Below, piece by piece: positions 6,604 through 7,757 of a stretch of DNA of 7,757 bases (position 1 is its first letter; each line of letters starts with the position of its first letter). Origin of the DNA: an uncultured Candidatus Saccharibacteria bacterium (GTDB taxonomy: Bacteria > Patescibacteria > Saccharimonadia > Saccharimonadales > CAMLKC01); NCBI GenBank assembly GCA_946480595.1, contig CAMLKC010000045.1, positions 1 to 7,757 on the forward strand, given 5' to 3'. Made by a program: the position numbers and the translations under genes. Below the pieces are notes generated by a model, which was given only the letters and a program-made list of their open reading frames with translations, did not search any database and had not been told where the DNA came from.

Positions 6604-6786
6604 TTATTTTTCTTCCGAGCTTGCTGTATCGGCCTTCTTCGAACCGCGTGAAGGTGAATCACTCAGTCCCTTTTTCAATTCGCGGACCGATTCGCCGACA
6701 CCGCGTGCTAGTTCAGGCAGCTTTTTAGCGCCAAACAAAATTAAGATGATTGCGAGTAGTATTAACAATCCCTCTACCTTACCCAT
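6604..6786 (-). CDS. tatA: Tat translocase pore-forming subunit TatA (TatA/E type)
   Basis: Oligomerises with TatC to open the path for folded Tat substrates. The 60-residue protein has one N-terminal helix (about 6-17), the FG hinge at 18-19 and the amphipathic helix KKLPELARGVGESVRELKKG (21-40), all diagnostic. A short charged tail ends SSEEK. Glu5 sits near the position of the polar residue found early in the helix (Gln8 in E. coli TatA). ATG 6786 is preceded by AAGGA at a five-base spacing. tatC follows about 17-20 bases after the stop, so the two form one operon. There is no tatB nearby, which matches the two-component TatAC type in which TatA does both jobs. Confidence 0.95.
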   Translation of the reverse strand: MGKVEGLLILLAIILILFGAKKLPELARGVGESVRELKKGLSDSPSRGSKKADTASSEEK

Positions 6787-6865
6787 ATTTGTCCTTCCAA
6801 TTCTTATCGAATTTGTTACACTTTAAATATAAGCAATATTACGCATAAATACAAGTGGTAGGGGT
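6787..6865. promoter_or_regulatory. AT-rich divergent promoter region between tatA and the APNTGF gene
   Basis: This 79-base gap separates two divergent starts, so it must carry promoters for both unless transcription enters from further away. For the plus strand the best pair is TTGTTA (6813-6818) and TATTAC (6837-6842) with an 18-base spacer; both match only 4/6. For the minus strand I could not settle on a pair. The only firm element is the tatA ribosome site (plus 6792-6796). Confidence 0.35.
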
Positions 6866-7228
6866 ATGGTTCTAAAAAGTGTTCGAGAGATCAAAAAGAA
6901 GTGGCGAACCGTCGCGGCCGGCTTAGTATTTTTATTCGTAGCGGGCATATCGCTGCCAGCACCCTCGGTCGCTGCCGCGGCCTATTCCTGTGGTTCGTAC
7001 AGTAGCGGCGCTTACTCAGAAAATGCCACCTGTGCCACTAGCGGAGGCGGCTCGGGAACATCCGATCCCGTTACCGCACCAGGCGCGCCAAACACCGGCT
7101 TTGCCAAGCTCATGGAGCCAGCAAACCTGGCTGCCATTATTGGCTCACTCGCGCTTATCATCGCCGGCGTTATTATCGTTATAAAAAGCCGTCGGAGCAA
7201 AAAACAAAACGTCTCTTTCGACTCTTAG
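6866..7228 (+). CDS. Small secreted protein with APNTGF cell-wall sorting-like signal
   Basis: Predicted to be exported by Sec and fixed to the envelope by a sortase-type transpeptidase. Parts in order: a basic N-terminus (REIKKKWR), a signal helix (about 16-30) and a cleavage region ending in Ala-rich PSVAAAA (33-39). A mini-ectodomain of about 35 residues follows, with Cys42 and Cys56 and a Ser/Gly-rich stretch. Next come APGAPNTGF (71-79), a second hydrophobic segment (about 88-106) and the basic tail KSRRSKK. PNTG plus helix plus positive tail is the layout of LPXTG-type sorting signals, with Ala in place of Leu. No sortase gene is in the window. AGGGG lies immediately before the ATG, too close for an ideal ribosome site, so the start is moderately sure. 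The stop overlaps the convergent gene by four bases. Confidence 0.82.
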   Translation: MVLKSVREIKKKWRTVAAGLVFLFVAGISLPAPSVAAAAYSCGSYSSGAYSENATCATSGGGSGTSDPVTAPGAPNTGFAKLMEPANLAAIIGSLALIIAGVIIVIKSRRSKKQNVSFDS

Positions 7229-7757
7229 GCTGCTTTCGAGGGAGGGAAGGGGTTATCGTCAGAACCTACCTGACGAAAATCGGCATATGTCACGACCGTA
7301 TCGTCGTCTCGCACTGTCTGCTCCCATGCGTCAGCCAAGGCCTCAGTAAGTAACATCCCGCGACCATCTTCAGCTTCGTCATTACCAAGGTCACTAATAA
7401 GTTCGCCGCGCTGGTCTTCAGATACGAGTCGCACATCATCGCGCCGAATCCCATTGACCGTCTGCACTCGAAGCACGTCAGGTTGAAGGTCAAGGTCAAC
7501 TTCATGAATTCCGTCGCCATGCTCGACGCAATTTGCGGCAAACTCATCGACGATCAATGCAATCTCATCCAGGCGGCGGGTAATTCCGAGCTGCGCCAGC
7601 ACGCTGAGGGTTAGCTTGCGCACCTGTGCGACATGTTCGGCCTCGTTGGCATTCTGGCCATTCTCGGGGGTAATACGAATCTCGATATGATGGTCAGAAA
7701 CTGTTTTTTCAATTTTCCAGCCAGCGTATGGCTGGTCTGTAGGAAGTCGTTCAGATG
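7225..7757 (-). CDS. RsbW/SpoIIAB-like ATP-binding (HATPase_c_2) regulator, 5' end outside window
   Basis: Family members are anti-sigma-factor kinases or related GHKL ATPases that bind and phosphorylate an anti-sigma antagonist. The frame is open to the right edge and no ATG lies in the added 44 codons, so I extend it beyond the internal GTG at 7623. A beta-rich beginning (WKIEKTV, IEIRI) is followed by a helix and the N box VDEFAANCVEHG (about 7516-7551) with the conserved Glu, Asn and His. The G2 loop GRGMLLTEALADAW (from 7365) and a last strand TVVTYADF complete the fold. Between them no clear D-x-G-x-G (G1) box is present; SEDQRG or VNGIRR are the nearest. No sigma factor or antagonist gene is visible. 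ATP binding is likely but kinase activity is unproven. Confidence 0.85.
   Translation of the reverse strand, partial: SERLPTDQPYAGWKIEKTVSDHHIEIRITPENGQNANEAEHVAQVRKLTLSVLAQLGITRRLDEIALIVDEFAANCVEHGDGIHEVDLDLQPDVLRVQTVNGIRRDDVRLVSEDQRGELISDLGNDEAEDGRGMLLTEALADAWEQTVRDDDTVVTYADFRQVGSDDNPFPPSKAA

Noticed and set aside
1..7757. Reassigned UGA codon (as in SR1/Gracilibacteria), suggested by the lack of TGA stops
   Set aside because: All ten genes are full length or open to the edge with no in-frame TGA needed, and the near-balanced GC does not fit those lineages. Ten stops are too few to infer recoding.
1..7757. tRNA, rRNA, CRISPR array, insertion sequence or attachment site
   Set aside because: No cloverleaf, rRNA-like stretch, regular direct repeats, transposase or integrase coding sequence, or flanking inverted repeats were seen.

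Overview
The window most resembles the chromosome of a small-genome, monoderm-like bacterium, and Patescibacteria/Saccharibacteria (CPR) is my best guess. The pointers are a GspG-type short-leader prepilin, a minimal TatA-TatC translocase without TatB, a small APNTGF sorting-signal protein, and a small 'DRKxFLK + one helix + Gly-rich tail' protein of a kind I associate with that group. This is inference from protein style, not a database match. Base composition is balanced, near 50% GC by eye. All recognised stops are TAA or TAG, and the standard genetic code fits every gene.

Plus strand, 1-4302: the 3' end of glucose-6-phosphate isomerase (pgi). Then comes a complete membrane acyltransferase-3/SGNH fusion (surface-glycan or peptidoglycan O-acetyltransferase type). 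A likely promoter then leads into a two-gene operon: a large type IV pilin-like protein with two disulfide-type tandem domains, and an unrecognised membrane-anchored extracytoplasmic protein. A strong bidirectional terminator (4312-4344) closes it.

Minus strand, 4357-6786, read right to left: tatA, tatC with a long disordered basic tail, a 62-residue Tat-signal-like protein, and a secreted Asn/Thr-rich repeat protein with a His-rich end. A hairpin covers the apparent tatC start.

Right end: diverging from tatA is a plus-strand gene for a tiny secreted protein with an APNTGF cell-wall-sorting-like signal. Its stop overlaps that of a convergent, incomplete minus-strand gene for an RsbW/SpoIIAB-like ATP-binding regulator that runs off the window.

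Taken together, eight of the ten genes act in or outside the membrane: glycan acylation, pilus or adhesin, export, and surface-displayed small proteins. The window therefore looks like a cell-envelope and surface island between a central-metabolism gene and a regulator. No RNA genes, CRISPR arrays, insertion sequences or phage genes were seen, and no gene-free stretch exceeds 150 bases.
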